Shown piece after piece: positions 63,990 through 64,000 of a DNA stretch of 64,000 nt. Made by a program: the position numbers and the translations under genes. Origin of the DNA: Siderastrea siderea (lineage: Eukaryota; Cnidaria; Anthozoa; Scleractinia; Rhizangiidae). The stretch's first letter is position 1. Each line of letters begins with the position of its first letter. The DNA is taken from the NCBI GenBank assembly GCA_964030785.1, contig OZ034975.1, positions 33,571,769 through 33,635,768 on the forward strand, in the 5' to 3' direction. Below the pieces are notes generated by a model, which was not told where the DNA came from, did no database searches, and saw nothing but the letters and a program-made list of their open reading frames with translations.

Positions 63990-63994
63990 GGTCC
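63990..63994 (+). other. Polinton target-site duplication, right
   Basis: GGTCC as at 47853-47857. The flank that follows (AATATA) continues the LINE codons on the minus strand. Confidence 0.8.
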
Positions 63995-64000
63995 AATATA

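Overview
The window looks like nuclear DNA of an anthozoan cnidarian, most likely a stony coral. It has spliced genes with GT-AG introns and phase-1 immunoglobulin (Ig) exons, a receptor tyrosine kinase (RTK) of animal type, tRNA-derived SINEs, many MITE-like inverted repeats, a Ty3/gypsy end, Mutator-like elements and a complete Polinton/Maverick. The coral assignment is inference from gene style and repeat families; no marker gene proves it. Layout: 1-1072 is the 3' end of a Ty3/gypsy retrotransposon (integrase C-terminus, polypurine tract, LTR). From 1344 to about 14000 a minus-strand gene carries three Ig-type exons and several short phase-1 linker exons separated by repeat-rich introns. 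From 14553 to 28180 come mobile elements (a Mutator-like element with a 9-bp target duplication, a 203-bp MITE, a piggyBac-like MITE, SINEs, a Mutator-type transposase remnant). Within and after these, the plus-strand RTK gene runs from 20414 to 37630: two Ig exons, a transmembrane exon, a juxtamembrane exon and a complete kinase domain over eight exons, then a C-terminal tail exon with YxN motifs. From 38270 to 46200 there are repeats only. A signal-peptide-like first exon at 46205-46283 suggests another secreted or receptor gene starts here. From 47858 to 63989 a 16.1-kb Polinton sits inside a LINE fragment with a GGTCC target duplication. The Polinton has about 330-bp terminal inverted repeats that are about 99% identical, and the outer 143 bp of each is itself a near-perfect palindrome. 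Its genes are, in order: two small Cys-rich paralogues, an unknown small protein, a GC-rich structured intergenic segment with a TCACGC array, a membrane-type protein, a fibre protein, a collagen-like protein, a packaging ATPase, a PPxY-containing protein, minor capsid protein, a small basic protein, major capsid protein, a GKGM-repeat protein, an adenain-like protease, a phospholipase-A2-like protein, a zinc-ribbon protein, a DDE integrase and a protein-primed DNA polymerase B. The set covers virion assembly (ATPase, capsids, protease, fibre), membrane handling (PLA2-like, PPxY), integration and replication. Several of these genes change frame or contain stops. At four of the changes the shift is -1 at an A or T run, three of them canonical slippery heptamers. 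PolB carries at least two nonsense codons and several frame changes, so this copy is probably not autonomous unless the assembly has indel errors. Both Ig exons of the RTK gene also have one-base frame breaks while its kinase exons are intact, so assembly errors or recent decay must be kept in mind throughout.
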